Positions 39,383-49,630 of a stretch of 64,000 nt of DNA are shown in pieces. The stretch's first letter is position 1; each line of letters begins with the position of its first letter. The stretch spans positions 930,001 through 994,000 of the forward strand of contig NZ_MUYE01000001.1 in NCBI RefSeq assembly GCF_002022445.1, read 5' to 3'. A program made the translations under genes and the position numbers. The notes beneath the pieces are model-generated. The model ran no database searches and was not told the DNA's origin. It saw only the letters and a list, made by a program, of their open reading frames with translations. Source of the stretch: Bartonella sp. AR 15-3. Its GTDB lineage: Bacteria; Pseudomonadota; Alphaproteobacteria; Rhizobiales; Rhizobiaceae.

Positions 39383-40533
39383 GGTGTTTTTTCCTTTTTA
39401 AAAACTAATTTGTCTTGTATAGACCTCTCAAAAGAAAATGTTCCTAATGTCGACTTTTCCTGTATCTGTTCATCTTTTGGATCTCGTATAAAAATGGATA
39501 TACGCCGATTTTCAGCAGCATATGGATCCTTTTTATTTTTCAAATCCCGATCTGCATAACCTTCAACACGCAAAATTCGTTTCTCATCCAAACCACCACG
39601 CACCAGCATATAATAAGCCATCTGTGCACGTGCTGTTGAAAGTTGCCAATTATCATAAACAGTACTACGATAAGGCCGCGCATCAGTATGCCCACTGATC
39701 ACGATATCTCCCTGATGCTTGGCAATAATTCCTGCCATGCTAGCAATCAAATCAATAGTCCGCGCCGTTGGAACAGACAGACCAACTTTAAACATTTCAT
39801 ATTTCGGCTGATCCATTAATTCAATCATAACTCCTTCTTTAATCGGCTTCACATGAACCAATATATCACTATTTGTCTCTTCTATTAAATCTGTTAAGTC
39901 TTTTGCAAGCGCACGTGAATTCTCAGAAAAATTATTTTCTTGTGTGGTTTCTTTTACCAGTGTTTTTTGCTTTTGATTTTTTCTTTTTTGAGAAGAATCA
40001 ATATTTTCTTTCCAATAATATGGTGAAAAAGGATCATGATGCTCTGTTCCTAGTTGTAAATTTTCTTGAGTATCACCAGCTCCCTGCCCTACAAGATCCC
40101 CTTGTTTAAACTGCTGCTCAGCAGAATTTTGTGCGGAGTATTCTGACTGAACAATCTTTTCCAATCCAGGATAAGGATTGAGCATTAATTCTGCTTCCTC
40201 TGTAGTATTTAATTTTTCTGACTGAGCATCATCTCTATGCTCTTGATCAAGAGAGCTTTTTTTATCTTGTTCAATATCATTTTGTTGAATACCACGATTA
40301 CTTGTTTGGGGATCTACAAGTTTGATTGGATTAAAATAGTTCGCGATAGCCTCCTTTGCCTCATCATCCTGGACGTTAACAAGCCACAAAACGAGAAAAA
40401 GCGCCATCATTGCTGTCATAAAATCAGCATAAGCAATCTTCCAAACACCACCATGATGATCATCATGATCATCGTGTCTCCCACGACGAACAATAATAAT
40501 TTCAGAAGAAGATTGTTGATCATCAGATTTCAT
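39379..40533 (-). CDS. motB: Flagellar stator protein MotB
   Basis: The 384-residue protein has one membrane segment near residues 30-50 with the proton-binding region GVWKIAYADFMTAMMALFLV and LVNVQDDEAK. An OmpA-like peptidoglycan-binding domain follows at about 270-360 (ISGHTDARPYRSTVYDNWQL, RILRVEGYADR). MotB anchors the stator to the cell wall and conducts protons with MotA. The insertion between membrane segment and OmpA domain is long and Gln/Glu-rich. Overlaps of four bases link it to both neighbours. Confidence 0.93.
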   Translation of the reverse strand: MKSDDQQSSSEIIIVRRGRHDDHDDHHGGVWKIAYADFMTAMMALFLVLWLVNVQDDEAKEAIANYFNPIKLVDPQTSNRGIQQNDIEQDKKSSLDQEHRDDAQSEKLNTTEEAELMLNPYPGLEKIVQSEYSAQNSAEQQFKQGDLVGQGAGDTQENLQLGTEHHDPFSPYYWKENIDSSQKRKNQKQKTLVKETTQENNFSENSRALAKDLTDLIEETNSDILVHVKPIKEGVMIELMDQPKYEMFKVGLSVPTARTIDLIASMAGIIAKHQGDIVISGHTDARPYRSTVYDNWQLSTARAQMAYYMLVRGGLDEKRILRVEGYADRDLKNKKDPYAAENRRISIFIRDPKDEQIQEKSTLGTFSFERSIQDKLVFKKEKTP

Positions 40534-41291
40534 TGTATCAACTCCTTCAACGCCATCAACAATGGAGTAAGCTGTGTAGCAATAACCACTTCACCACGAT
40601 GTAAACGTATCTCTGTACTTTTGGTCGGTCGAAATTCAAATTGAGCTGCATCAAAATCACGCTGTTTTTTGAGTTGTTCAAATAATGCTTCGTTCCCCTC
40701 AAGGACTAAAGGTTTCTCTACAGCAAGAGCCTGATCTAACACTTTTGTAGCAAATTCCTGAAGCGCATCTTCTGTAATTTTTTCACCAATAAATATGGAA
40801 AGAATCTGTGCAATTTCTTGAGAAATTTCTTGACGTAAATCAGTAAAACCCTTTGTTAATTGATGCTGTACATTAGCTCCTAGCGTTTCAATAAAACCTT
40901 GTTTAACGGCTTCAATAGCTTTTGCATGCTCCTCTTCCATACATTTTTTTTCCACTTCAAACTGTTTTTGCAATTTTTCTGTTACCTCTTGCACAGCTTG
41001 ATCAACAGCTTCCTTTCGGACCGCTTCAACATCGACAACGCCTTCAGAAGAAAGATCGAAAGATAATATTTCTTCCATATATTCTTTTGAAAACTCAATA
41101 TTAGATGATGAAAAATCTTCCTGCTTCTCGTTATTATGTATGATTTTGCTTTCATTATCAAAAGGCAAAATCTCTATATCCTCAGGAGAAATATAGCGCG
41201 ATGAAAAATCAGTCAGAAAAGAAGATAATGGAAGACTTACTTGTTTTTCAAATTTTTCACCTATTTGTTCCATTCCATTTACCACTTCCAT
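40530..41291 (-). CDS. FliH-like flagellar assembly protein (by position and composition)
   Basis: The 253-residue protein has no membrane segment or signal peptide. The middle is a long Glu/Lys/Gln-rich helix (VRKEAVDQAVQEVTEKLQKQ to VEKKCMEEEHAKAIEAVKQG), followed by a domain with TKSTEIRLHRGEVVIATQLT. This resembles FliH-type ATPase regulators, which bind FliI, and the place between fliF and motB is where other Rhizobiales have a similar gene. The functional call is inference. It is 14 bases after fliF and overlaps motB by four. Confidence 0.6.
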   Translation of the reverse strand: MEVVNGMEQIGEKFEKQVSLPLSSFLTDFSSRYISPEDIEILPFDNESKIIHNNEKQEDFSSSNIEFSKEYMEEILSFDLSSEGVVDVEAVRKEAVDQAVQEVTEKLQKQFEVEKKCMEEEHAKAIEAVKQGFIETLGANVQHQLTKGFTDLRQEISQEIAQILSIFIGEKITEDALQEFATKVLDQALAVEKPLVLEGNEALFEQLKKQRDFDAAQFEFRPTKSTEIRLHRGEVVIATQLTPLLMALKELIQ

Positions 41292-41305
41292 TTAACATTT
41301 CACTT

Positions 41306-42970
41306 CTACGCAGCCATAGTTGTATTGGTGTCATTGACCCATTCACGCAAAACTCCAGCAAAACGTTCTTCATCCATTGCAATCATTTGCTCAAGACGAT
41401 TCTGTGGTGGAACACGCATACGATTACGCAAATTGTTGAGTGTATCATTATTTGTCCCTCTAACGCTACCGAATTCTGCATTAGCTTGATATTGGTGTTC
41501 CAAAGCAGGTATATTTCCAAGACCAGCTACAGTATTTTCATTATTTTCAAGTGCCTTTTTTCCTTCTCGCATTTCACGCATCAAAGGACGCACACCTAAG
41601 AATAAAATCAAGAAAACAGCAATCACTAAAGCAACTCCATTGATCAAACCAGATGTATAACGTGACAATGATTTCCAAATAGGTGTTTGAACAGGTGCCA
41701 TATCGGCTTCAGAATGACCGACGAAATCAACGGCTGTAACATTAATAATATCACCACGTTTTGGATCAAGACCTGCTGCCGCTGCTACCATCTGCTGAAT
41801 ACGGTTTACTTCATCATTAAGAGCATTTTCAGAGGTTGGCTTTGTACCATCTGGAAGAATCAAACGCGCACGATCTACCACGATAGCAACAGCTAATTTT
41901 TTCACACTATAACCATCACTAACCGTAGAGATAGTCTTGGAATTAATTTCATAATTAGTGATCTCTTCGCGACGATCTTTTTTATCCGTTGATGTTTCTC
42001 CACCACCATTAGCAATTTCTTCTTGCGGAATATTTTGTTCTACGCCAACAGCATCACTATTGCGATTATTTTGGCTATCAGCTTGATCACGGACAGAACG
42101 GACAGAACGCACAACCTGTGATTCTGGATCAAAAACGGTTTCATTCGTTTGACGGCGGTCTGTATCTAAAACAACTTGCACACTAGTTTGAAAATGATCA
42201 AGACCAAGATAAGGAACCAATTGTTTACGAATATTCGCGTCAATTTGCGAAGCAACCTGTTGCTCAAGAGATGCCATCATTATCGAAGCTCCATTCATTG
42301 CATCCACTCCAGAAGCAAGCAACTGTCCACGCGTATCCATTACTGTCACTGAGCTTGCTTCAAGTGAAGGAACAGCTGCCGCTACTAATTGACGAATAGA
42401 CTGAGCAGATTCAACTGCAAAACCACTATTAGTACGAATTACAACAGAAGCAGTAGGCTTCTGATTAGCCTTACGAAATGATCCTTTATCTGGTAAAACA
42501 ATATGGACGCGTGCAGCCTTTACACCTTGCACAACTTGAATCGTCCGTGCGATTTCACCTTCTAAAGCACGTTGGCGTGTAATTTCTTGCATAAAAGATG
42601 TAAGCCCTAAAGACCCCATATTATCAAACAATTCATATCCAGCATTGTTTGATGTTGGCAGTCCTTTTTCAGCAAGGAACATTCGTGCTTGCTCTGCTTG
42701 TCCTACAGGAACCTGAACAACACTACCATCAGAAGAAACATCAAAAGCAATCCCCGCTTCACCCAACGCCATTCCCATTCGATTCACATCATCACGAGAA
42801 AGACCAACATAAAGTGTTTCATAAACAGGACGTGTTAAATAAAAGCTAGAAAACAAAATTGTTCCAAACAAAGTTAATCCAACCATACCAAGCGCAATAA
42901 GGCGCTTTACTCCTAGTTTATAAAGAGCATTTCCAGAAGAAGAAAGAAAAGCCAAAAATTTATCAAACAT
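41306..42970 (-). CDS. fliF: Flagellar M-ring protein FliF
   Basis: The 554-residue protein forms the MS-ring. A membrane helix at about 24-48 (VKRLIALGMVGLTLFGTILF) is followed by the FliF/PrgK motif (GYELFDNMGSLGLTSFMQEI), the ring domain, and a second membrane helix near 430-455 (LINGVALVIAVFLILFLGVR). The C-terminal FliG-binding region contains VREWVNDTNT-like sequence. It heads the operon fliF-(fliH-like)-motB-motC-fliK-transglycosylase. A flagellar promoter motif lies about 85 bases upstream. Confidence 0.94.
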   Translation of the reverse strand: MFDKFLAFLSSSGNALYKLGVKRLIALGMVGLTLFGTILFSSFYLTRPVYETLYVGLSRDDVNRMGMALGEAGIAFDVSSDGSVVQVPVGQAEQARMFLAEKGLPTSNNAGYELFDNMGSLGLTSFMQEITRQRALEGEIARTIQVVQGVKAARVHIVLPDKGSFRKANQKPTASVVIRTNSGFAVESAQSIRQLVAAAVPSLEASSVTVMDTRGQLLASGVDAMNGASIMMASLEQQVASQIDANIRKQLVPYLGLDHFQTSVQVVLDTDRRQTNETVFDPESQVVRSVRSVRDQADSQNNRNSDAVGVEQNIPQEEIANGGGETSTDKKDRREEITNYEINSKTISTVSDGYSVKKLAVAIVVDRARLILPDGTKPTSENALNDEVNRIQQMVAAAAGLDPKRGDIINVTAVDFVGHSEADMAPVQTPIWKSLSRYTSGLINGVALVIAVFLILFLGVRPLMREMREGKKALENNENTVAGLGNIPALEHQYQANAEFGSVRGTNNDTLNNLRNRMRVPPQNRLEQMIAMDEERFAGVLREWVNDTNTTMAA

Positions 42971-43052
42971 AGATTTGCACCATTATTATTGAATAAGAAA
43001 ATCTCACGTAAAACTAAAGAGAAACAACTGTTTCCCTACTCCTACTGCTTAA

Positions 43053-43078
43053 ATCATAAAAAACAAAACTTGCGTGAA
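43053..43078 (-). promoter_or_regulatory. Candidate flagellar promoter of the fliF operon
   Basis: Reverse strand: TTCACGCAAG, ten bases, then TATGAT, about 83 bases before the fliF ATG. The 10-mer is identical to that before flgE. FtcR of Brucella is known to act on the fliF promoter, so an FtcR site here is plausible. Confidence 0.6.
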
Positions 43079-43275
43079 AATGATGTCTGCTTTTGATAGA
43101 AAAAGCCCGTGATATGAATATATCATAGATTTATTTAAAAGTATTAAAAGTAATGTTTCGCTATCATGTCATCTTTTTTTATTTTAATTCAACATAATTT
43201 AGACACAATTTAAGCTAGAAATTATCTTCTTAATAATGAAGTTTTTTATAGGGGGGTTTTTTGTGAGTTATAATA

Positions 43276-45976
43276 ATGAGCTTTCGATCCATAAAATATA
43301 TCTTAGTGTGTTCTACATTTGTAAATATTGGAATGTTGTTTCATACAACAAATGTAAGTTGGGGTAATGAGCGGGATGATGATATTTACACAAGTAAAGA
43401 TAATAAGTGGTACAAGCCATAGCAGTGTTTCTATTACAGAAAACAATGTTATGACTGTGATAGAAAAAGGTGTCATCAAAACCGCAAATAATTATACTAC
43501 TGCTGTCTCCTTTAAGGGAGAAAGAAGTAAACTTAAGTTAGGTGATGTACGAATCGAATCAGGAGCCACGGCTCTTGCTACTGTAAAGAAGCACAATATT
43601 ATCACAATGGAAAAAGGCTCTATTAAAAGTGGTAATCAAGCTGCCGTAGAAGCACATGGTCAGAACAGTATAATCGAATTAGGTAATGTACAAATCGAGG
43701 CTACCGCAGCAGCTCTTCAGACTGGACATAACGCTACCATCACAATGGAAAAAGGTTCGATCAAAGCACAAGGTTATGCTGTGCAAGCTAATGGTCAGAA
43801 TAGTATGATTAAATTAGGTGATATACAAATCGAATCAGAAGATGGAGGTATTTCTGCTCATTACAAAAGCATCGTTACAATGGAGAAAGGCTCTATTAAG
43901 GGGGTAAGAGGTATAGATCTTGAAAACGGATCCATAGTTAAAATAAATAATGTACAGATTGAAGCAAAACAACAAGGTGCTTTCGTCACAAATGGAAGCA
44001 CTCTCATAATGAATAAAAGCTTTATCAAAGCGAAAGAAGATGGTATAGGGATTTATCTAGAATCTCTAACTGGTAAAAATAATGATTCCAGAATTGGAAT
44101 TGCTGAGAAAAGAACTGAAATTAAATTAACTGATGTGGTGATCGAAGCAGGAAAAGCGGGTATTAGTACACAAACTTATGCAAGTCAAGTTAACTTTAAT
44201 CTTAAAAATTCAGAAATACATTCTAATGTTCTAATAAAAAATAATGTAAATTCCAGGTTCAATTTTACATTAAACGCAGATCACTCAATTTTAGAAGGTG
44301 GTGCCTTAGTTAATCCAACGGATTACATGCGAGTAATCTTTAATCTAAGCAATGGTACAGTATGGACACCCAAAATCAGTAAAGAAGAAAAAAAGGCAGT
44401 TAGCAATGGAAATCTGGGAGGATTGCTTGATATTTCTACTAGATCACGCTCTGCTGTTTCTGTGCTTAATCTTGATAACAGTACCATTGTTTTTGATAAG
44501 CCAACAAATGATCAATATCAGGAATTACATGTAGGACATGCAATACCAAATGCTGCTTCAAGGCCAGCTTCCTAGAATGCAAATGATCCAGGCAACCCAT
44601 CGAAAGTCTATAATGCAAAAGGCGATGCAAAAATCTACTTCAATACTGAATGGAGTAGTGGCCTTACAACAAACAAGCAAAAAACAGATCGACTTGTCAT
44701 TAATGGTGATGCTTCAGGAACAACGATAGTCTATGTCAATGGTATCAAGGGAAAGAAGCAAACAACAGAAAATACCTCTGTTCCTGCAAATGAAAGCGGT
44801 GTCTCACTCATCCAAGTTTCTGGAAAAGCAAATAAAGACTCCTTTAAATTGGCAAATGGCTACACCACAATAAATAATGCTCCTTATAAATATACTCTTA
44901 ATGCCTACGGTCCTGAAGCTTCCTCTCACGGTGAAAATCAAAGTATGTTTGCTAAAAATCAAGCATATTGGGATTTCCGTTTGCAAAGCGCCTATCTTGA
45001 CTCTCAATCAAAAGTGAAAGCTCTTGTACCACAAATGGCTAGTTATTTGGTTATGCCAAATGCTTTATTCTCTGCTGGTTTTTCTGATATGAATCAGCAA
45101 AATGCATCTCTACGAACAATGTCATTGGCCAATGGAAACAATAAGAAAAATGCTTTCTTCTTATCCTCCTATGGCAATACAGGGACTTTATCATCCAACT
45201 ATACTGCTCTCGAGTATGGCTACGGAGCTGATCTTCGCTATAATGCTCTACAAATAGGTGTTGCATTAGGCGTTCTGGAAAATCAAAATATGACAACAAA
45301 TTTTGGCTTGTTAGGCACTTACGGACAAGTATCTTTCACGCCAAAAGACATGGAAGGTGCTGATAAGAGTACGCTTGATAAATGGTCAATCTCAGCTTTC
45401 GGTAGTATACAGCATCAGAATGGCTTATTTCTTGACACACTCCTTTCCTATGGTCTTGTGAAAGGGCATATTAAAGTAGCTAATATCGGTAATGTTGCAA
45501 AATTGAGTGATGCCAATACATTGAGTGCATCTGCAACCATTGGTCAACAATTTTCAACCGGTGTTGAAGGATTGGTCTTTGAACCACAAGCACAACTTGC
45601 TTATCAACGGTTGATGTTTGATAGCATTTCAGACAGCCATAACCTTGAAATAGATATGGACAATCCTGATCAATGGTTAGTTCGGATTGGTGGACGTTTA
45701 ACCAAAACTGTCACTGCAGCAGAAAATGGTCGTGTCATTTCCCTTTATGGAAAATTAAACATGATTAAGGCTTTTGGTGATGATAAAACACTACAGGTAA
45801 GTGATTACAATTTCCATCTTGATCCTATGGGGGCCTCTATTGAAGGTGGTGTAGGGATTAACGCACAATTAAATAAAAAAATTGGATTGCATGGTGATAT
45901 CAGCCACCAACACAAACTTCAAAAAGCAGGTGTATCATCAACTTCTTTTTCAGGTGGGATACGTTATCGTTTCTAA
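43276..45976 (+). pseudogene. Iba-like autotransporter pseudogene (frameshift and in-frame stop)
   Basis: The ATG at 43276 starts a signal peptide (MSFRSIKYILVCSTFVNIGM), but its frame ends at a TAG near 43421. The passenger continues in the next frame (ISGTSHSSVSITENN onward) to a TAG at 44573-44575. After that stop the same frame resumes NANDPGNPSKVYNAKGDAKI and runs to a complete beta-barrel ending in RYRF. The intact neighbour has CGT at the corresponding position, so this is a nonsense mutation. The passenger consists of beta-helix repeats. The barrel and terminator are almost identical to the next gene. Unless suppressed, it cannot give a full-length protein. Confidence 0.85.
43598..43990 (+). 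repeat. Tandem passenger repeats, 45-46 codons each
   Basis: The segment ACAATGGAAAAAGGCTC recurs at about 43604, 43742 and 43877, 138 and 135 bases apart. It encodes repeats of the form TMEKGSIK followed by AxGQNSxIxLGDxQIE, consistent with successive coils of a beta-helix. Confidence 0.8.
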
Positions 45977-46030
45977 ACAATATTGATATTAACTTAGATA
46001 AAAAGGGCAGGATTTTATCCTGCCTTTTAT
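44345..46030 (+). repeat. Duplicated 3' block, copy 1 (pairs with 48003-49685)
   Basis: The last part of the passenger, the linker, the beta-barrel and the 3' untranslated region with its terminator are nearly identical to the second copy, with long perfectly identical stretches. The passenger regions upstream are clearly different. Confidence 0.9.
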
Positions 46031-46037
46031 TTTTTTA
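46001..46037 (+). terminator. Terminator after the first autotransporter
   Basis: GGCAGGAT, three bases, ATCCTGCC, flanked by AAAA and TTTT and followed by a T-rich run. The same sequence ends the second autotransporter. Confidence 0.92.
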
Positions 46038-46486
46038 GTTTCCTCTCTTAAAGAGATATAAAAATATTAAATTTTCTTTATATCTTATTTCTTTGATTGG
46101 CGCTTTTCCATCATTCCATCATTTTTATAAAAATAAAACACTTATCAGTATTTTAAATTTTAACTCATAATAATTCTATATACTAGCAGGATTATATTTT
46201 ATTAAAGATAATATTACGCTATTATATTAGCCATTTATTTTAAATATAAATACGAAGAAATCATTTTTATTTTAAATAATAATTTAATACATTATGTATT
46301 GTTAATAAGAACGACATTTAATACATTATGTATATAAATAATAAATATTTTTATCTTTATATAAAATGATTTTTATCTTTACATATAAGAAAAAATAATT
46401 TACTTCAATCAATGAAAATTATCTATTCGATATCCTTCTTATAAGCAGGGGGGATATTGTTGGCTTTATAAGTTAGGACAATCCTT
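46038..46486. other. AT-rich region upstream of the intact autotransporter
   Basis: About 450 bases without a coding frame. It contains the paired repeats listed separately, a run of six G (46448-46453) and AGGA before the ATG at 46487. Confidence 0.5.
46282..46388 (+). promoter_or_regulatory. Paired palindromic direct repeats before the autotransporter
   Basis: ATTTAATACATTATGTAT occurs twice exactly (46282-46299 and 46316-46333), each with the 13-base palindrome ATACATTATGTAT, 34 bases apart. It is followed by a second pair, ATTTTTATCTTTAyATA, at 46347 and 46369, 22 bases apart. The arrangement suggests operator sites, but no regulator can be named. Confidence 0.45.
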
Positions 46487-49400
46487 ATGTGTAAAAATTA
46501 TCTTTTATCGTGTACAGCTGCGGCTGCTATAGTTTTATTTGGTGCTCATTTTAATATTGCTGCTGCTGACAGCCTAGCTGTAATTGACGGCGGTCTGAAA
46601 AACGTTGAAAATAAAACTTATCAAGCTAAATCTGCTGAGACAAGTGCTCTTTATGTAGGTGAAAAAGCAGAAGGTGCAGAAGGTGGTGCTCCTCCTGTTG
46701 AAGGTGGTGGTCCTCCTGTTGAAGGTGGTGCTTCTCCTTTGCCAGAAATTAATGATGACGCTGGCAAAGGTGGTACAATCATAGGTAAAGATTTAAAACT
46801 AATTGGTACTGATGATAAAAAAGGAAAAGGTGCAACAGTTGAAGGGTCGAATAGCACAATTACTCTAAATGGCACAACAACTATTAGAGATCTTGCAATT
46901 GGTCTTTCTGCAGGTAATGGTGGTACAATCACAATGGCGAGTGGTACGATTGATGTCAGTGATACTGCCGTAACAGCTGAGGATAAAGATACAAAAATTA
47001 CACTGGGCAATGTAAAGATTACTTCAAATGATAAAGGTCTTGAAATAGCAAAAGGTGCTAATTTTGAGATGGAAAGCGGCTCTATTACAGCTGAAAAAAC
47101 TGCTATAAAAGCTGAGAATGAAAATACAAAAATTACACTTGGTAATGTAGACATTACTTCAAAAGATACAGCCCTTAACATAGCAAATGGTGCTCAAATT
47201 GTAGCGAATGGTGGTTCTATTACAATGAAAGATGGTAACATTCCTGATGCTGCGGTAGCAATTACTGCTTATGGAAAAGGAGTTAGCGTTACATTAAATG
47301 ATGTAAAAATTTCTTCAAATAAAAATGGTATTGAGATAGCTGAAACTGCAACATTAAATATGACCGGTGGTTCCATTGAAGCTGAAGGACATGAAGCTAA
47401 AGAAGCCGGTGAAGGATATGAAGGTGAAGGAGCCGGTGTTTCTCTTGCAAACAGTGAAAGTGATAAAAACAAACTGAAAGATACAAAAATTACCATTACC
47501 AAAGGAGTTGGATTAAAAGTTGAAAACAGCAAAGTTTCTTTAGAAAATGTCTCCATTCAATCTAAAGAAGGCCGTGGTCTTTATGCCTCTGGTGAGAAAA
47601 CAGATGTTACAATGACAGGTGGTACAATTAATGCAAGCAAGGCTGCATTCGCTATAGAAGACGGTGCAAAAATTAATATCTCCAATGTTTCTGCAACAGC
47701 TTCTAAAAATGGTCTAGTACTTACAAATAATACAGATGCAAAAGTGGAAGAAGGCAAGGAAATAAATAATGATGTTAATTTCACTAATACAAAGCTCACT
47801 GTTGCAAAGGGCGTAGGTATTTTTAGAGAAAAATCTGGAAAAGATGTTGTCAACCTCAAAAATTCAGAAATACGTGCTGATCTTTTATTAAAATATACTA
47901 GCGAAGAAGACAAAGCAGCAGCTCTTACATTAAACGCAGATCATTCAGTCTTAGAAGGTCGTGCTGAAACCGGAGAAAAAACTGAAACAGTCTTTAATCT
48001 GAGTAATGGTACAGTATGGACGCTTAAAATCAGTAAAGAAGAAAGAAAGCCAGGTGAAAATGGAAACCCGGGAGAATTGCTTGATATTTCTACTAGATCA
48101 CGCTCTGCTGTTTCTGTGCTTAATCTTGATAACAGTACCATTGTTTTTGACAAGCCAACAAATGATCAATATCAGATATTACATGTAGGCCCTGCAATAC
48201 CAGAAGCGGAGCCAAATCCAGCTTACCGTAACGGAGATGACCCAAATAACTCATCAAAAATCTATAATGCAAAAGGCGATGCAAAAATTTACTTCAATAC
48301 TGAATGGAGCAGCGGACTTAAAGCAAAAGAGCAAAAAACAGATCGACTTGTCATTAATGGTGATGCTTCAGGAACAACGACAGTCTATGTCAATGGTATC
48401 AAGGGAAAGAAGCAAACAACAGAAAACACCTCTGTTCCTGCAAATGAAAGCGGTGTCTCACTCATCCAAGTTTCTGGAGAAGCAAATAAAGACTCCTTTA
48501 AATTGGCAAATGGCTACACCACAATAAATAATGCTCCTTATAAATATACTCTTAATGCCTACGGTCCTGAAGCTTCCTCTCACGGTGAAAATCAAAGTAT
48601 GTTTGATAAAGATCAAGAATATTGGGATTTCCGTTTGCAAAACGCCTATCTTGACTCTCAATCAAAAGTGAAAGCTCTTGTACCACAAATGGCTAGTTAT
48701 TTGGTTATGCCAAATGCTTTATTCTCTGCTGGTTTTTCTGATATGAATCAGCAAAATGCATCTCTACGAACAATGTCATTGGCCAATGGAAACAATAAGA
48801 AAAATGCTTTCTTCTTATCCTCCTATGGCAATACAGGGACTTTATCATCCAACCATACTGCTCTCGAGTATGGCTACGGAGCTGATCTTCGCTATAATGC
48901 TCTACAAATAGGTGTTGCATTAGGCGTTCTGGAAAATCAAAATACGACAACAAATTTTGGCTTGTTAGGCACTTACGGACAAGTATCTTTCACGCCAAAA
49001 GACATGGAAGGTGCTGATAAGAGTACGCTTGATAAATGGTCAATCTCAGCTTTCGGTAGTATACAGCATCAGAATGGCTTATTTCTTGACACACTCCTTT
49101 CCTATGGTCTTGTGAAAGGGCATATTAAAGTAGCTAATATCGGTAATGTTGCAAAATTGAGTGATGCCAATACATTGAGTGCATCTGCAACCATTGGTCA
49201 ACAATTTTCAACCGGTGTTGAAGGATTGGTCTTTGAACCACAAGCACAACTTGCTTATCAACGGTTGATGTTTGATAGCATTTCAGACAGCCATAACCTT
49301 GAAATAGATATGGACAATCCTAATCAATGGTTAGTTCGGATTGGTGGACGTTTAACCAAAACTGTCACTGCAGCAGAAAACGGTTGTGTCATTTCCCTTT

Positions 49401-49630
49401 ATGGAAAATTAAACATGATTAATACTTTTGGTGATGGTGAAACAATACAGGTAAGTGGCGATAACTTCCATATTGATCCTATGGGGGCCTCTGTTGAAGG
49501 TGGTGTAGGGATTAACGCACAATTAAATAAAAAAATTGGATTGCATGGTGATATCAGCCACCAACACAAACTTCAAAAAGCAGGTATATCATCAACTTCT
49601 TTTTCAGGTGGGATACGTTATCGTTTCTAA
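46487..49630 (+). CDS. Autotransporter adhesin, Iba-like (intact)
   Basis: A 1047-residue type V secreted protein. A signal peptide (about 1-27, ending NIAAA) precedes a short Gly/Pro-rich repeat (about 65-87), a beta-helix passenger of repeated GGTITMASGTIDV-type coils (about 95-600), and a C-terminal autotransporter barrel of about 300 residues ending SFSGGIRYRF. It resembles the inducible Bartonella autotransporters (Iba), which are expressed during infection; that role here is inference from family. AGGA lies nine bases before the ATG. It sits between flagellar operons and shares its 3' block with the upstream pseudogene. Confidence 0.85.
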   Translation: MCKNYLLSCTAAAAIVLFGAHFNIAAADSLAVIDGGLKNVENKTYQAKSAETSALYVGEKAEGAEGGAPPVEGGGPPVEGGASPLPEINDDAGKGGTIIGKDLKLIGTDDKKGKGATVEGSNSTITLNGTTTIRDLAIGLSAGNGGTITMASGTIDVSDTAVTAEDKDTKITLGNVKITSNDKGLEIAKGANFEMESGSITAEKTAIKAENENTKITLGNVDITSKDTALNIANGAQIVANGGSITMKDGNIPDAAVAITAYGKGVSVTLNDVKISSNKNGIEIAETATLNMTGGSIEAEGHEAKEAGEGYEGEGAGVSLANSESDKNKLKDTKITITKGVGLKVENSKVSLENVSIQSKEGRGLYASGEKTDVTMTGGTINASKAAFAIEDGAKINISNVSATASKNGLVLTNNTDAKVEEGKEINNDVNFTNTKLTVAKGVGIFREKSGKDVVNLKNSEIRADLLLKYTSEEDKAAALTLNADHSVLEGRAETGEKTETVFNLSNGTVWTLKISKEERKPGENGNPGELLDISTRSRSAVSVLNLDNSTIVFDKPTNDQYQILHVGPAIPEAEPNPAYRNGDDPNNSSKIYNAKGDAKIYFNTEWSSGLKAKEQKTDRLVINGDASGTTTVYVNGIKGKKQTTENTSVPANESGVSLIQVSGEANKDSFKLANGYTTINNAPYKYTLNAYGPEASSHGENQSMFDKDQEYWDFRLQNAYLDSQSKVKALVPQMASYLVMPNALFSAGFSDMNQQNASLRTMSLANGNNKKNAFFLSSYGNTGTLSSNHTALEYGYGADLRYNALQIGVALGVLENQNTTTNFGLLGTYGQVSFTPKDMEGADKSTLDKWSISAFGSIQHQNGLFLDTLLSYGLVKGHIKVANIGNVAKLSDANTLSASATIGQQFSTGVEGLVFEPQAQLAYQRLMFDSISDSHNLEIDMDNPNQWLVRIGGRLTKTVTAAENGCVISLYGKLNMINTFGDGETIQVSGDNFHIDPMGASVEGGVGINAQLNKKIGLHGDISHQHKLQKAGISSTSFSGGIRYRF
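46682..46744 (+). repeat. 21-base tandem repeat in autotransporter (7-residue Gly/Pro unit)
   Basis: Two exact-length units and a diverged third encode GGAPPVE, GGGPPVE and GGASPLP. The copy number can change by slippage without changing the frame. Confidence 0.85.

Noticed and set aside
46651-47181. A 176-codon reverse-strand frame inside the intact autotransporter
   Set aside because: It is the antisense of the passenger repeats, with a low-complexity Ser/Pro-rich product, no ribosome-binding site and no known domain.
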